From NCBI RefSeq assembly GCF_900101395.1, contig NZ_FMZO01000003.1, positions 124,001-188,000 on the forward strand: a stretch of 64,000 nucleotides of DNA, written 5' to 3'. The first letter of the stretch is position 1. Every line of letters begins with the position of its first letter. The DNA is from Niabella drilacis. GTDB taxonomy: Bacteria; Bacteroidota; Bacteroidia; Chitinophagales; Chitinophagaceae. The position numbers were made by a program, and so were the translations under genes. Shown piece by piece: positions 27,997-37,571 of this stretch. Under the pieces are notes generated by a model, which saw only the letters and a program-made list of their open reading frames with translations, had not been told where the DNA came from and ran no database searches.

Positions 27997-28851
27997 ATGC
28001 GAAAGATTTTATTACCCTTACTGGCTGTTGTACTGGTAGCGGCGTGCAAAAAGGAAACCACCAGCACCCCGGTACAGGAAGAATCTTATACGGCTCTTGC
28101 AAAAGGAAAACCTGCTGCCAATAAGATCAACATCTGTCATTATGATGCTAAAAAAGATACGTGGAGTATGATCAGTATCAATCGTTCGCTATGGGAGCGG
28201 CACGAGGTACATGGCGATATAAGGCTGGATGACCCCGATCTTGATGGCTACGTACCCACCAATAGTTGCGGATTTGGGCGGATGGGCGACTGCAATGATC
28301 ATGATGCCGCTATTCATCCCCTGGCCACAGAAATACCCGGCAATGGTATGGACGAAAACTGCAATGGCATGGCTGATGATCTGCTATCGGTAGGCGACAG
28401 TTACCAGGGTGGCAGGATTGGTTATATTTTACAAGCCGGCGACCCCGGTTATGAAGCCGGCCAAACACATGGTTTGATTATCGCCCCTGCTGGCGGACAG
28501 GCTGAATGGGGCTGTTATCAAACAGCTCTTAGCGGCGCCGGCGGCACGGCTATTGGCACTGGCAGGCAAAATACCGAAGATATTGTGCAGGGTTGCCCCA
28601 CACCGGGCATAGCTGCAAGGCTTTGTGCCGAGCTTGTTGTAGACGGCTACGACGACTGGTACCTGCCAAGCATGTATGAAATGGGGAAAGTGTATGCAAA
28701 TGGGGGCATTCTTGGCCTGCCTGAGACGTTCTACTGGACTTCAACCCAAAACGATTACCTATCGGCCGGATACACGAATGTGACGATTGGAGTCTATGGG
28801 TACACCTCAAAAAATCAAAGCCTTTCTTTTCGAGCCGTGCGGTCATTTTAA
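27997..28851 (+). CDS. lipoprotein with MopE-like metal motif and DUF1566 domain
   Basis: This 284-residue lipoprotein has its lipobox Cys at about 17 (LVAACKKE). Residues about 75-125 form a putative metal-binding motif of the MopE type, with [20 protein letters not shown] and [12 protein letters not shown]. The C-terminal ~155 residues match the DUF1566/Lcl fold ([39 protein letters not shown]), found in surface adhesins. It heads the beta-helix gene group, so a cell-surface role is likely. Confidence 0.82.
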   Translation: MRKILLPLLAVVLVAACKKETTSTPVQEESYTALAKGKPAANKINICHYDAKKDTWSMISINRSLWERHEVHGDIRLDDPDLDGYVPTNSCGFGRMGDCNDHDAAIHPLATEIPGNGMDENCNGMADDLLSVGDSYQGGRIGYILQAGDPGYEAGQTHGLIIAPAGGQAEWGCYQTALSGAGGTAIGTGRQNTEDIVQGCPTPGIAARLCAELVVDGYDDWYLPSMYEMGKVYANGGILGLPETFYWTSTQNDYLSAGYTNVTIGVYGYTSKNQSLSFRAVRSF

Positions 28852-28878
28852 CTTACAATATAAAAATAAATAACCCGG

Positions 28879-30495
28879 ATGAGAATATTTCTTTCAATTG
28901 CATTGCTGCTGGGTACAGCAGGGGTTTTTGGGCAAACCACTCACTATGTAGCCGTCGATGGCGCAGGAATAGGAACTTCCTGGAACGATGCCTCCGGTAA
29001 TTTGCAAGGCATGATTGATGCTGCGGTTACCGGGGACCAGGTTTGGGTAAAAGCAGGTACCTACAAGCTCTTCGCCTCTATTCAAATGAAAGAAGGCGTA
29101 AAAATATACGGCAGCTTTACCGGCACGGGAACCGAAAGGCCTGCCATAAACCCCCTAAACGGCATAAACCCCACTACCATTTTAGACGGACAAAGTACCC
29201 TAACAGTAATCACCAACAATAACAACGGCCTTACAGCGGCGGCGCTATTAGATGGCTTTACGATTACCAACGGCAAGGCAACCAGTTTCGGCGGCGGCAT
29301 CAGTAACATCTCATCCTCGCCCACCATCAGTAATTGCATTTTTTCGGGCAATACAGCCGGCAATTCCGGCGGTGGCATCAGCAACGATCATTCCTCGCCC
29401 GGCATCAGCAATTGTACCTTTTCGGGCAATACGGCCAGCTCCGTTGGCGGCGGCATAGACAACTTCTCCTCCTCGCCTACCATCAGTAATTGTGCCTTTT
29501 GGGGCAATACAGCCAACTATTACGGCGGTGGTATCAGCAACACTTCCTCCTCGCCCGCCATCAGCAATTGTATCTTTTCGGGCAATAAAGTCAGGTCCTA
29601 TGGCGGTGGTATCTACAACTACTCCGGCTCCTCGTCCACCGTCAGCAATTGTACCTTTTCGGGCAATGCAGCCAGCTCCGGCGGCGGCATCAGCAACACC
29701 GCCTATTCCACGCTCACCCTACGTAACAGCATTATTTTGGGTAATAATACCGGTGTTTATAACGCCAACTCCACCACAACTATTACGTACAGCCTGGTGC
29801 AGGGGAGGGCTGCCGATGCCGGCAATCATAACTTAGATGGCAGCAGCATTACCGCGGCCGACGTATTTGCAGGGCCCGTGGGTGCCGATATGGCGCCTAC
29901 CACAACAGGCGATTATCGTCTAAAAGCAGGAAGCATCGCAATAAACGCGGGAAATAATGGTAATGTACCGGGTAATAGTACAGATATAACCGGCGGTCCA
30001 CGCATAGTGGGCGATGCTGTCGATTTGGGCGCTTATGAATATACGACCGTATTGCCTGTAAATTTTTCGCAGGTTTTTGCCTATACCCAAAATAACAGCT
30101 TATATATTAACTGGCGTACGGCAACCGAAACGAACAACGATCATTTTGACATAGAAGTTGCTACCGATGGCCGTTCGTTTTATAAAATAGGCACCGTTCT
30201 TTCTAAAGCCACTGAGGGCAATAGCGCCATAGAAATAGACTATGCGTTTTCGGCGAGCGCCGCATCCTTATTGGCTGCACCCGCCGTATTGCTATTGGTA
30301 TTGGCCGGATTTAAAAAACACCGCAATAAATTGGCGATAGCGCTCACACTGGCCGGCCTGCTACTGGTTATTGGCTGCGCAAAAAACGATGCGGCTATAG
30401 ATGCCGATGCAAAGGCACTATTTATAAGGATAAGACAGGTAGATAAAGACGGCAAATTTGAATACAGTAAAATAGTAAGAGCGGTAACGGAGTAA
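28879..30495 (+). CDS. right-handed beta-helix surface protein A with split C-terminal domain
   Basis: This 538-residue protein has a signal peptide (MRIFLSIALLLG... to GVFGQ). A right-handed parallel beta-helix of the 'choice-of-anchor Q' type follows, including about six 26-residue repeats of the pattern GGGISN-SSP-ISNC-FSGNTA (29290-29720). A C-terminal fibronectin-like module starts near residue 395 (YINWRTATETNNDHFDIE) and is interrupted at about 460 by two hydrophobic helices. The helices are separated by a basic loop (KKHRNK) and end LLLVIGC at Cys500. The module then resumes (RIRQVDKDGKFEYSKIV). It is a paralogue of the next gene. Confidence 0.85.
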   Translation: MRIFLSIALLLGTAGVFGQTTHYVAVDGAGIGTSWNDASGNLQGMIDAAVTGDQVWVKAGTYKLFASIQMKEGVKIYGSFTGTGTERPAINPLNGINPTTILDGQSTLTVITNNNNGLTAAALLDGFTITNGKATSFGGGISNISSSPTISNCIFSGNTAGNSGGGISNDHSSPGISNCTFSGNTASSVGGGIDNFSSSPTISNCAFWGNTANYYGGGISNTSSSPAISNCIFSGNKVRSYGGGIYNYSGSSSTVSNCTFSGNAASSGGGISNTAYSTLTLRNSIILGNNTGVYNANSTTTITYSLVQGRAADAGNHNLDGSSITAADVFAGPVGADMAPTTTGDYRLKAGSIAINAGNNGNVPGNSTDITGGPRIVGDAVDLGAYEYTTVLPVNFSQVFAYTQNNSLYINWRTATETNNDHFDIEVATDGRSFYKIGTVLSKATEGNSAIEIDYAFSASAASLLAAPAVLLLVLAGFKKHRNKLAIALTLAGLLLVIGCAKNDAAIDADAKALFIRIRQVDKDGKFEYSKIVRAVTE

Positions 30496-30563
30496 TGGCC
30501 ATTGCGATAGGATCGATACACCGTATAAAAAGACAATCAAAGGTTCTTAAATTATATATACAG

Positions 30564-32576
30564 ATGAGTACCTGTAAATTCATATTTTGCCTGTTGCTAT
30601 TGTTAAGGGTTTCAACACCAAATGCGCAGGTCATTCGATATGTGAGATATGATGGAAGCGGCAATGGCGGCACCTGGGGTAGTGCCTCTAACGATTTACA
30701 GCTGATGATTAACAACTCCGTTCCCGGCGATCAGGTTTGGGTTGCAACCGGTACCTATCTCCCTGTACGACCCGCCTATGATTTAACCATTACAGATCCT
30801 AAAAACCGGAATAACGCCTTTGTAATGAAAGCGGGCGTTAAAATTTATGGTGGATTTAAGGGTATTGAAAGTTCATTGAGCGAACGCAAATTTGCAGACT
30901 ATGTAACCACCCTGAGCGGCGATTTTAATGGAAATGACCAGATAAGCGGTAGCGGCATCACGTTAAGTATAAAAAATAACGGAGAGAACGCCTTCCACGT
31001 CATTATCGCTACCAGAGATAACGGGTCTGTTGGCACGCTCGATGGCTTTACCATTAATGGAGGGAACGCAAATTTAGAAGACAATTACATTCCTGTTAAC
31101 GGGCAAATGATACCTACATTTGATGGCGGAGGGTTATACAATTACTTCTCCTCCCTGACGGTAGTCAACTGCCGTTTTACCGGCAATACGGCAACCAGTG
31201 CTGGTGGCATATACAACTACTCATCGTCCTCCGCAATAACGAACTGCAGCTTTTTAGCAAATCATAGTACGAAGACCTTTGGCGGTGGCATATATAACAA
31301 CCGCTCCTCACCGGCAGTAACCAACTGTAGTTTTTCAAATAATAATGCTGCTTACGGTGGAGGAATGTACAATAACAACTACTCCGCACCGGTCGTAGCA
31401 CGCTGCAGTTTTGTAGGTAATTATGCAGACTTCGGCGGAGGGGTATTGAACGATGAGGGTTCCTTCCCCACTGTAACCGGCTGTAACTTTGCAAACAACA
31501 ATGCGGCAACAAATGGCGGAGGGATGTTCATCTACTACTCCTCTTCTTCAACGGTAACCAACTGCAGCTTCGCAGGCAATACGGCAACGGACGGCGGAGG
31601 AATGTACAACTACACTTCCAATGCGGCGGTAACCAACTGTAGTTTTTCAGGCAATCATGCAACTGATGGCGCAGGAATGTATAACTACTCATCTTCTCCG
31701 ACGGTAACCAACTGCAGCCTTGCAGGCAATACGGCGGGTACCGGAGGCGGAATGCTCAACTCCTCATCGTTTCCAATAATAACCAACTGCATTATTTGGG
31801 GAAACACAGGCGGTTCCTTTTACAACGATAATGGCAGTAGCCCAACTGTTGCCTATAGCGATGTACGAGGGTTAACGCCTCTTGAGAACGGCAATATGGA
31901 CAAAGATCCTTTGTTTGCAGATATGGGCGATCCCGACGGCGCTGATAATATTTATGGTACTGCCGACGATGGAATTAGATTGAAGGACGGCAGTCCGGTT
32001 ATTGATAAAGGAAGTAACAGTGCCTACGATGTTTCCAAATACGGCAATGCCGACCTTGCCAGTTATATACGAATTTCCGGAACCGCAATAGATATGGGTG
32101 CTTACGAAGCTGACAACAGTCCTTTATCCGTTGTCTGGGGGACTATCACTGCCATTACCAAAAACGGACAACTCATTATTAATTGGACTACGGAAACTGA
32201 AATCAACAATCGTACATTTATCATAGAGGCATCTGCCAACGGTAAAACCTGGCAAACCATTGGCGAGGTTAAAAGCAAAGCTAAAAACGGCAGTTCAGCT
32301 GAAAAAACAGCATATAGTTTTACCAAATCTCTTGGCGGCGTGGCATTCGGCTTCGCAATGTTGGCTTTTGGAGTATCAGGCTTTGCCAACAGGCGCAGGC
32401 GTTTCATTGCAGCAGCGTTGCTATTGGCAGGTGCCGTAATGTTTTCATATTCCTGTAACAAAGGTGTTGCGTCCACAACGGACAATAATAACAGCTACAA
32501 ATACATCCGCATAACACAGCAGAATATGGACGGCACAAAGAAAATGTCTGGAGTAATAAAAGTGGTGGAGGATTAA
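30564..32576 (+). CDS. right-handed beta-helix surface protein B with split C-terminal domain
   Basis: This 670-residue paralogue of the preceding gene has a signal peptide ([14 protein letters not shown]... to PNAQ). Its beta-helix has about nine repeats of the pattern GGGMYNY-SSP-VTNCSF-GNTAT (31120-31800). The C-terminal fibronectin-like module begins near residue 530 ([19 protein letters not shown]). A membrane hairpin interrupts it at about 590-630: helix, RRRR loop, helix, then Cys631 in SYSCNK. The module ends [13 protein letters not shown]. The ATG at 30564 is chosen for the signal peptide. The longer frame starts at the ATG overlapping the previous stop. Confidence 0.85.
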   Translation: MSTCKFIFCLLLLLRVSTPNAQVIRYVRYDGSGNGGTWGSASNDLQLMINNSVPGDQVWVATGTYLPVRPAYDLTITDPKNRNNAFVMKAGVKIYGGFKGIESSLSERKFADYVTTLSGDFNGNDQISGSGITLSIKNNGENAFHVIIATRDNGSVGTLDGFTINGGNANLEDNYIPVNGQMIPTFDGGGLYNYFSSLTVVNCRFTGNTATSAGGIYNYSSSSAITNCSFLANHSTKTFGGGIYNNRSSPAVTNCSFSNNNAAYGGGMYNNNYSAPVVARCSFVGNYADFGGGVLNDEGSFPTVTGCNFANNNAATNGGGMFIYYSSSSTVTNCSFAGNTATDGGGMYNYTSNAAVTNCSFSGNHATDGAGMYNYSSSPTVTNCSLAGNTAGTGGGMLNSSSFPIITNCIIWGNTGGSFYNDNGSSPTVAYSDVRGLTPLENGNMDKDPLFADMGDPDGADNIYGTADDGIRLKDGSPVIDKGSNSAYDVSKYGNADLASYIRISGTAIDMGAYEADNSPLSVVWGTITAITKNGQLIINWTTETEINNRTFIIEASANGKTWQTIGEVKSKAKNGSSAEKTAYSFTKSLGGVAFGFAMLAFGVSGFANRRRRFIAAALLLAGAVMFSYSCNKGVASTTDNNNSYKYIRITQQNMDGTKKMSGVIKVVED

Positions 32577-32592
32577 TTTTGGATTTTAAACA

Positions 32593-32600
32593 TACATTTG
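32593..32600 (+). promoter_or_regulatory. -7 promoter element (TACATTTG)
   Basis: TACATTTG matches TAnnTTTG and ends 5 nt before the ATG at 32606. It supports that start over an upstream TTG and predicts a leaderless or nearly leaderless mRNA. Confidence 0.55.
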
Positions 32601-32605
32601 TATGC

Positions 32606-33013
32606 ATGAACAGACCCATCCGCGTATTAGTTGCCAAAATAGGCCTTGATGGCCATGACCGCGGCGCCAAAGTGATTGCCACCGCCCTGCGGGACGCCGG
32701 CATGGAAGTGATCTATACCGGCTTGCGGCAAACCCCGGAAATGGTCATCCATGCGGCCATCCAGGAAGACGTGGATGTGATCGGCATCAGCATCCTGAGC
32801 GGTGCACATATGACCGTGTTCCCAAAAGTGCAGGAACTGATGAAAGCCGAACAGATGGATGATGTGCTGCTGGTAGGCGGGGGTATTGTTCCGGAAGATG
32901 ATGCCGCGGCACTTACCGCCATGGGGGTGGGCCGGATCTTTGCCCCGGGCAGCACCACACAATCGATAGCAGATTATATTAAGACGGAGGTAGCTAGGAA
33001 GCGGAATTTCTGA
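32606..33013 (+). CDS. stand-alone cobalamin-binding domain (methylmalonyl-CoA mutase C-terminal type)
   Basis: This 135-residue protein consists only of the B12-binding Rossmann domain found at the C-terminus of methylmalonyl-CoA mutase. The cobalt-ligating motif DGHDRG (DxHxxG) is at about 14-19, with SILSGAHM and [11 protein letters not shown] further on. Such free subunits pair with a separate catalytic large subunit (as in archaeal mutases, isobutyryl-CoA mutase or related enzymes), or serve G-protein chaperone systems. No partner gene lies in the window. Confidence 0.9.
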   Translation: MNRPIRVLVAKIGLDGHDRGAKVIATALRDAGMEVIYTGLRQTPEMVIHAAIQEDVDVIGISILSGAHMTVFPKVQELMKAEQMDDVLLVGGGIVPEDDAAALTAMGVGRIFAPGSTTQSIADYIKTEVARKRNF

Positions 33014-33086
33014 GTGCCGTTTTAAAGTTCAAGGTTTAAGGTTCAACGTTGTTTTAAACTTTAAACCTTAAACCTCAAACAAAAAA

Positions 33087-34562
33087 TCAGTAGGCCCGTG
33101 CAAACAGTACCCGTTCTTTAGACGGTTTGCCGGATAAGATACAAACGCCTTCCTCCTGAGGATTGTTAAGTGGAATACAGCGGATGGTGGCCTTTGTTTT
33201 TTCCTTGATCGCGGCTTCGGTTTCTGCTGTGCCATCCCAATGGGCGGCAACAAATCCGCCTTTTTCATCCAGCGTTTTTACAAAATCGTCCCAGGTGTCT
33301 ACCCAGGTCGTTTTTTCTTCAGTGAACTTCCGGGCCCGCTGCAGCATTTCAAACTGTATCTTTATAAGCAGCCCGTCCACGTATTGCGATATGCCATCCA
33401 GGTTTATTGTTTCCTTTTCCCGCGTATCGCGCCGGGCCACTTCAATTTTATTGTTTTCGAGGTCACGTGCGCCCAGCACCAGCCTTACAGGAACGCCCTT
33501 CATTTCATATTCTGCAAATTTCCATCCGGGGCGGTTGTTGTCATTGTCATCATATTTTACACGGATGCCCTTGCTTTTCAGGTTTTCCATGATCTCGTTC
33601 GCCTTTGCGTCGATCTGCGCTTTCTGATCTGCTCCCTTATAAATAGGGATGATCACTACCTGCAACGGTGCAATTTTAGGCGGCAGTACCAGGCCTTCAT
33701 CATCGCTGTGTGCCATGATCAGGGCGCCTACCAGGCGGGTGCTTACCCCCCAGCTGGTGGCCCATACATATTCCAGCTGATTGTCTTTATTCAGGAATTT
33801 TACATCAAAAGCCTTTGCAAAATTCTGCGCCAGGAAGTGGGAGGTACCGGCCTGCAAGGCTTTGCCATCCTGCATCAATGCTTCAATACAATACGTATCT
33901 TCTGCCCCGGCAAAGCGTTCGCTGGCGGTTTTGACACCTTTGATCACGGGCAGCGCCATAAATTCCTCGGCAAACGTGGCATATACATCCAGCATTTTAC
34001 GCGCTTCTTCAACCGCCTCGTCCTTTGTAGCGTGCGCGGTATGCCCTTCCTGCCACAAAAACTCTGCGGTGCGCAGGAACAGGCGGGTACGCATTTCCCA
34101 GCGTACCACATTGGCCCACTGGTTTACCAGGAGGGGAAGATCGCGGTAGGATTGGATCCAGTCTTTATAGGTGCTCCAGATAATGGTTTCGCTGGTAGGC
34201 CGTACGATCAGTTCTTCTTCCAGTTTCGCTTCCGGATCCACCACCACACCCTTGCCGTCCGGATCATTTTTCAGCCGGTAATGGGTCACCACCGCACATT
34301 CTTTGGCAAAGCCCTCCACGTGCGCCGCCTCCTTACTTAAAAAGCTTTTGGGTATAAACAGCGGGAAATAGGCATTTACGTGTCCGGTATCCTTAAACAT
34401 CTTATCCAGCGCATCGCGCATATGCTCCCAAAGGGTAAAACCATAAGGTTTGATGACCATGCACCCCCTTACAGCAGAATAATCGGCCAACCCGCCTTTG
34501 ATCACCAGGTCATTGTACCATTGCGCATAATCTTCAGCTCTCGAAGTAACTTCCTTGCTCAT
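33087..34562 (-). CDS. proS: prolyl-tRNA synthetase (archaeal/eukaryotic-type, short form)
   Basis: This 491-residue class II synthetase charges tRNA-Pro. It lacks the bacterial editing insertion and has the short form common in Bacteroidota. Motif 2 is in [26 protein letters not shown], motif 3 is in [21 protein letters not shown], and a C-terminal anticodon-binding and zinc-like extension follows. The start is placed at [12 protein letters not shown] (34562), which matches the family. An ATG 19 codons upstream and a TTG are less likely. A long antisense open frame on the other strand is not a gene. Confidence 0.96.
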   Translation of the reverse strand: MSKEVTSRAEDYAQWYNDLVIKGGLADYSAVRGCMVIKPYGFTLWEHMRDALDKMFKDTGHVNAYFPLFIPKSFLSKEAAHVEGFAKECAVVTHYRLKNDPDGKGVVVDPEAKLEEELIVRPTSETIIWSTYKDWIQSYRDLPLLVNQWANVVRWEMRTRLFLRTAEFLWQEGHTAHATKDEAVEEARKMLDVYATFAEEFMALPVIKGVKTASERFAGAEDTYCIEALMQDGKALQAGTSHFLAQNFAKAFDVKFLNKDNQLEYVWATSWGVSTRLVGALIMAHSDDEGLVLPPKIAPLQVVIIPIYKGADQKAQIDAKANEIMENLKSKGIRVKYDDNDNNRPGWKFAEYEMKGVPVRLVLGARDLENNKIEVARRDTREKETINLDGISQYVDGLLIKIQFEMLQRARKFTEEKTTWVDTWDDFVKTLDEKGGFVAAHWDGTAETEAAIKEKTKATIRCIPLNNPQEEGVCILSGKPSKERVLFARAY

Positions 34563-34853
34563 ATAATAGTTAATAATTAATTGTTCACCGTCCGGACCGG
34601 AATCCGGGTTCCGGATCATCGCCGGAACCAAATAAAAAACAAAGGCATCAGGCCTGTTGCTTTTTGAACCTTTTTTACGTTAAATACGTTGTGAATTAAC
34701 AACATATTATGCATCTTTTTTAACAAAAGAACGTCAATATTAACGTAACTTTATCAGCAATTGCAAATGTATATTTAAAAGGGTAACAATTAGCTGCAAT
34801 TGGTGATTAATTATAACAATCTGATTCATAAACTATTTAAATATCGCCAAAAA

Positions 34854-35930
34854 ATGAACATCAGAACATTGATACTGCTGCTTGGCTGCGCTTTCTTCAT
34901 CGGAGGCTGTACCACAGCATACAAAACCGGCCAGACACCTGACGATGTTTACAATTCCCCTGCACCACCACAGGATGAATACGCCAACGTTAAAAAATCG
35001 GGTGAAAAACGGTATCGGGACTACGAATCTTATGACGAGGACGAGTATGCGGATTATGATGACCGTTATCTGCGCATGAAAGTACGAAACCGCTACCGGT
35101 GGTCCGATCTTGACGACTGGTATTATTACGGGAACCGGTACAATTTCAGTTATTACAACAACTGGAATTACTGGAATGATCCTTTTTACTGGAACAGCCC
35201 CTGGAGCCCGGTGAGCTACTGGAACATGTATTATAACCCCTATTACTCCGGCTGGTATGGCGGATGGGGAATGGGCATGGGATTTGGCTGGGGTGGCGGC
35301 GGCTGGTATAACCCGTGGTACAGCGGCTATTATGGCGGCTGGGGCTATGGCTGGGGTGGCGGCTGGTACGATCCCTGGTACACCGGCTGGTGGGGCAATC
35401 CCTACTATTATGGTTACGGACCGGGTATTATCGTAGGCTCGAGGGTTAACTATACCCAGCGGCGCACCAACCTGAATACTTACAACCCGAATATTCTGAA
35501 CGGCAGCAGATCAACAAACCGTGCTTCTTATACCGACCGGACCACGGCTGCAGACCGCAGGGCGGGTATTACCCGTGAAAGCGGAGGAGGCACAACGGTG
35601 ATCAGAAGGAGCTCCGGTGACTACGGAACTTATGGCGTGCGTTCAGACAGGAGCGTAAATACCAATAGCTCTAATTCCAGTGCACAGGGGCGCGCCAGCG
35701 CGGTGCGGGAGCGGTATTCCGGTAATAATTACAGTAACAGCAGCCGGGCATCTTCATCATCTGAGCGGTATAGCTCCCCGAGCCGTACCGAAAGCTATAG
35801 CCGGCCCAATGTGGAAACCCGTTCCTCAACGCCTTCGTATTCACCGCCGGCATCTTCAGGTGGCAGCAGCGGTGGCAGTGGCGGCGGCGGAGGCCGGGGT
35901 GTTTCCGGCGGCAGTGGAAGAAGATTTTAA
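34854..35930 (+). CDS. Tyr/Trp/Gly-rich lipoprotein
   Basis: This 358-residue lipoprotein has a textbook lipobox (FIGGC, Cys19). An acidic stretch of YDEDEYADYDD type (about 50-65) is followed by a 120-residue region built from Tyr, Trp, Gly, Asn and Pro, with repeats such as GGWGYGWGGGWYDPWY. A Ser/Arg-rich region follows, and the end is Gly/Ser-rich (GGSSGGSGGGG). The function is unknown. It ends 20 bp before an OmpP1-type barrel gene, so the two probably form an outer-membrane unit. The start at 34854 is set by the lipoprotein signal. Confidence 0.82.
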   Translation: MNIRTLILLLGCAFFIGGCTTAYKTGQTPDDVYNSPAPPQDEYANVKKSGEKRYRDYESYDEDEYADYDDRYLRMKVRNRYRWSDLDDWYYYGNRYNFSYYNNWNYWNDPFYWNSPWSPVSYWNMYYNPYYSGWYGGWGMGMGFGWGGGGWYNPWYSGYYGGWGYGWGGGWYDPWYTGWWGNPYYYGYGPGIIVGSRVNYTQRRTNLNTYNPNILNGSRSTNRASYTDRTTAADRRAGITRESGGGTTVIRRSSGDYGTYGVRSDRSVNTNSSNSSAQGRASAVRERYSGNNYSNSSRASSSSERYSSPSRTESYSRPNVETRSSTPSYSPPASSGGSSGGSGGGGGRGVSGGSGRRF

Positions 35931-35950
35931 CCCAAAAACTATTTAATCGA

Positions 35951-37465
35951 ATGAAGAAAATAATTATCGCAGGTATACTATTCGCCTTTTCTGGAAGTTT
36001 GTTCGCTCAAACACCGGAAGATGCACTCCGTTACTCCTGGCTCTCCTCCTCCGGTACTGCAAGGGTGCAGGCCCTGGGTGGGGCTAGCGGATCGCTGGGC
36101 GGTGAAATTTCCACACTTTTTTCCAACCCCGGCAACCTGGGGTTTTACAAAACGGGTGACCTGGTAATTTCCGGCGGTTTAAACATCAACAGTAATAAGG
36201 CCAGTTATTACGGGGAATCGAACAGCACCGGCAAGACCTCCGGATTTTTTGGAACCTCAGGCGTGGTCTTTGGAAACCAGAGCCGGGGAAACCGTTCCAT
36301 AAAAAGCTCAGCCTTTAGTATTGGTATCTCAAAGATCGCTGACTTTAATAACAGCATCCGGTTCGGAGGGCTCAATACCAGGAGCTCGATGGCAGATATG
36401 TTTATACAGAACGTAAATGCAGACGGGGGCGATCTAAGAACATATGACACCAAGCTGGCCTACGATGTTAACTGGATCGCCGATGATGCCAATGGGGACC
36501 TGTTTTCTTCTGCAAGCGCCCTGGCAAGGAACGGAGGTGTTATTCAGGAGGGTACTCTAAAAACCAACGGGGGCATTACAGAAATTGCTATCGGTGGCGG
36601 AATGAACCTCAACAACCAGGTATACCTTGGTGGTTCTGTAGGACTTCCGGCACTGCGTTACGGAGCTACCCGAACCTTTGATGAAGTAGACCCCACAACA
36701 AATCCCAATAATAATTTTGATAATGCCTATTTTGATGACGACCTGGTTACCAAGGGTATGGGGGTAAATGTGAAGCTGGGGGCTGTATTTACACCTTCTC
36801 AAAATTTCAGGCTTGGTCTGGCAGTACATACGCCAACCTGGTATAGCTTAACGGATCATTATGATGCCGAAGCTTATGCCAATACCGAAGGCCTTCCCCA
36901 GAATAAGGGCCAAAATGAAGCGTGGTCCCGCCCGGATGAGCCGTCGGTATATGATTACTCCCTGCAGACCCCCTATAAATTGCTGGGCAGCGTTACCTAT
37001 CTTTTTGGGGATATTAACAGTGTTACCAGTCAGAAGGGGCTGATAACGGCCGATGTAGAATACGTAAATCATATGGCTTCAAAATTTAAAGCCTATGATC
37101 AGAACGGCATCGCCGATAAAAATTATTACCGAGGATTGAACACTGCCATTGATGATGCTTACAAAGGCGCTGTAAATGCCCGGCTGGGTGCCGAGTTAAA
37201 ATTCAACACTGTTATGGCCCGGTTTGGAGGCGCTTATTATGGCAACCCGTATAAGAACCTGGCAGGTGAAAAAGGGAATATTTACCAGGGAACGGCTGGT
37301 GTAGGTTACCGGAATCATGGGTTTTTCATTGATCTCGGGTATATTTACACTGCTAAGGATGATGTATATTATCCCTATCGTTTAGAAGATAAAAATGCTT
37401 TTAGCCCCGCTGCTGTTAAAACAAACGGCTCAAGAGTGGTGCTTACACTGGGCTTTAAGATTTAA
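35951..37465 (+). CDS. OmpP1/FadL-like outer-membrane protein
   Basis: This 504-residue protein has a signal peptide (cleavage after LFAQ) and alternating beta-barrel strands throughout, ending in an aromatic-rich strand (GSRVVLTLGFKI). The N-terminal part (RVQALGGASGSLGGEISTLFSNPGNLGF) matches the plug region of OmpP1/FadL-type transporters of hydrophobic compounds. It is probably co-transcribed with the Tyr/Trp-rich lipoprotein, and a strong terminator follows. Confidence 0.85.
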   Translation: MKKIIIAGILFAFSGSLFAQTPEDALRYSWLSSSGTARVQALGGASGSLGGEISTLFSNPGNLGFYKTGDLVISGGLNINSNKASYYGESNSTGKTSGFFGTSGVVFGNQSRGNRSIKSSAFSIGISKIADFNNSIRFGGLNTRSSMADMFIQNVNADGGDLRTYDTKLAYDVNWIADDANGDLFSSASALARNGGVIQEGTLKTNGGITEIAIGGGMNLNNQVYLGGSVGLPALRYGATRTFDEVDPTTNPNNNFDNAYFDDDLVTKGMGVNVKLGAVFTPSQNFRLGLAVHTPTWYSLTDHYDAEAYANTEGLPQNKGQNEAWSRPDEPSVYDYSLQTPYKLLGSVTYLFGDINSVTSQKGLITADVEYVNHMASKFKAYDQNGIADKNYYRGLNTAIDDAYKGAVNARLGAELKFNTVMARFGGAYYGNPYKNLAGEKGNIYQGTAGVGYRNHGFFIDLGYIYTAKDDVYYPYRLEDKNAFSPAAVKTNGSRVVLTLGFKI

Positions 37466-37494
37466 GCATGTTCACACTGATGATTTAGTTATTG

Positions 37495-37522
37495 GCCTCC
37501 GGAATCATCCGGGGGCTTTTTT
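37495..37522 (+). terminator. intrinsic terminator after the OmpP1-like gene
   Basis: A 9-bp stem (GCCTCCGGA with TCCGGGGGC, one G-T pair) has a 4-nt loop ATCA and six T's. Confidence 0.85.
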
Positions 37523-37523
37523 C

Positions 37524-37564
37524 ATCCATAGCTGTTAGGTTTCTAAAACCTAACAGCTATGGAT
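37524..37564. repeat. 19-bp perfect inverted repeat with 3-nt loop
   Basis: Arms ATCCATAGCTGTTAGGTTT and its exact complement flank CTA. It lies directly after a terminator, between convergent genes, without a T-run. It may be a second bidirectional barrier or a small repetitive element. Confidence 0.75.
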
Positions 37565-37571
37565 ATACAAC

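Noticed and set aside
29287..29720. Regular DNA repeats that could suggest a CRISPR array
   Set aside because: The repeats are about 78 bp, imperfect, without unique spacers, and they encode beta-helix repeats in a single long reading frame.
33240..34340. 366-codon open frame on the plus strand
   Set aside because: It lies entirely antisense to proS, which has clear class II synthetase motifs. The antisense product has no recognisable domain.
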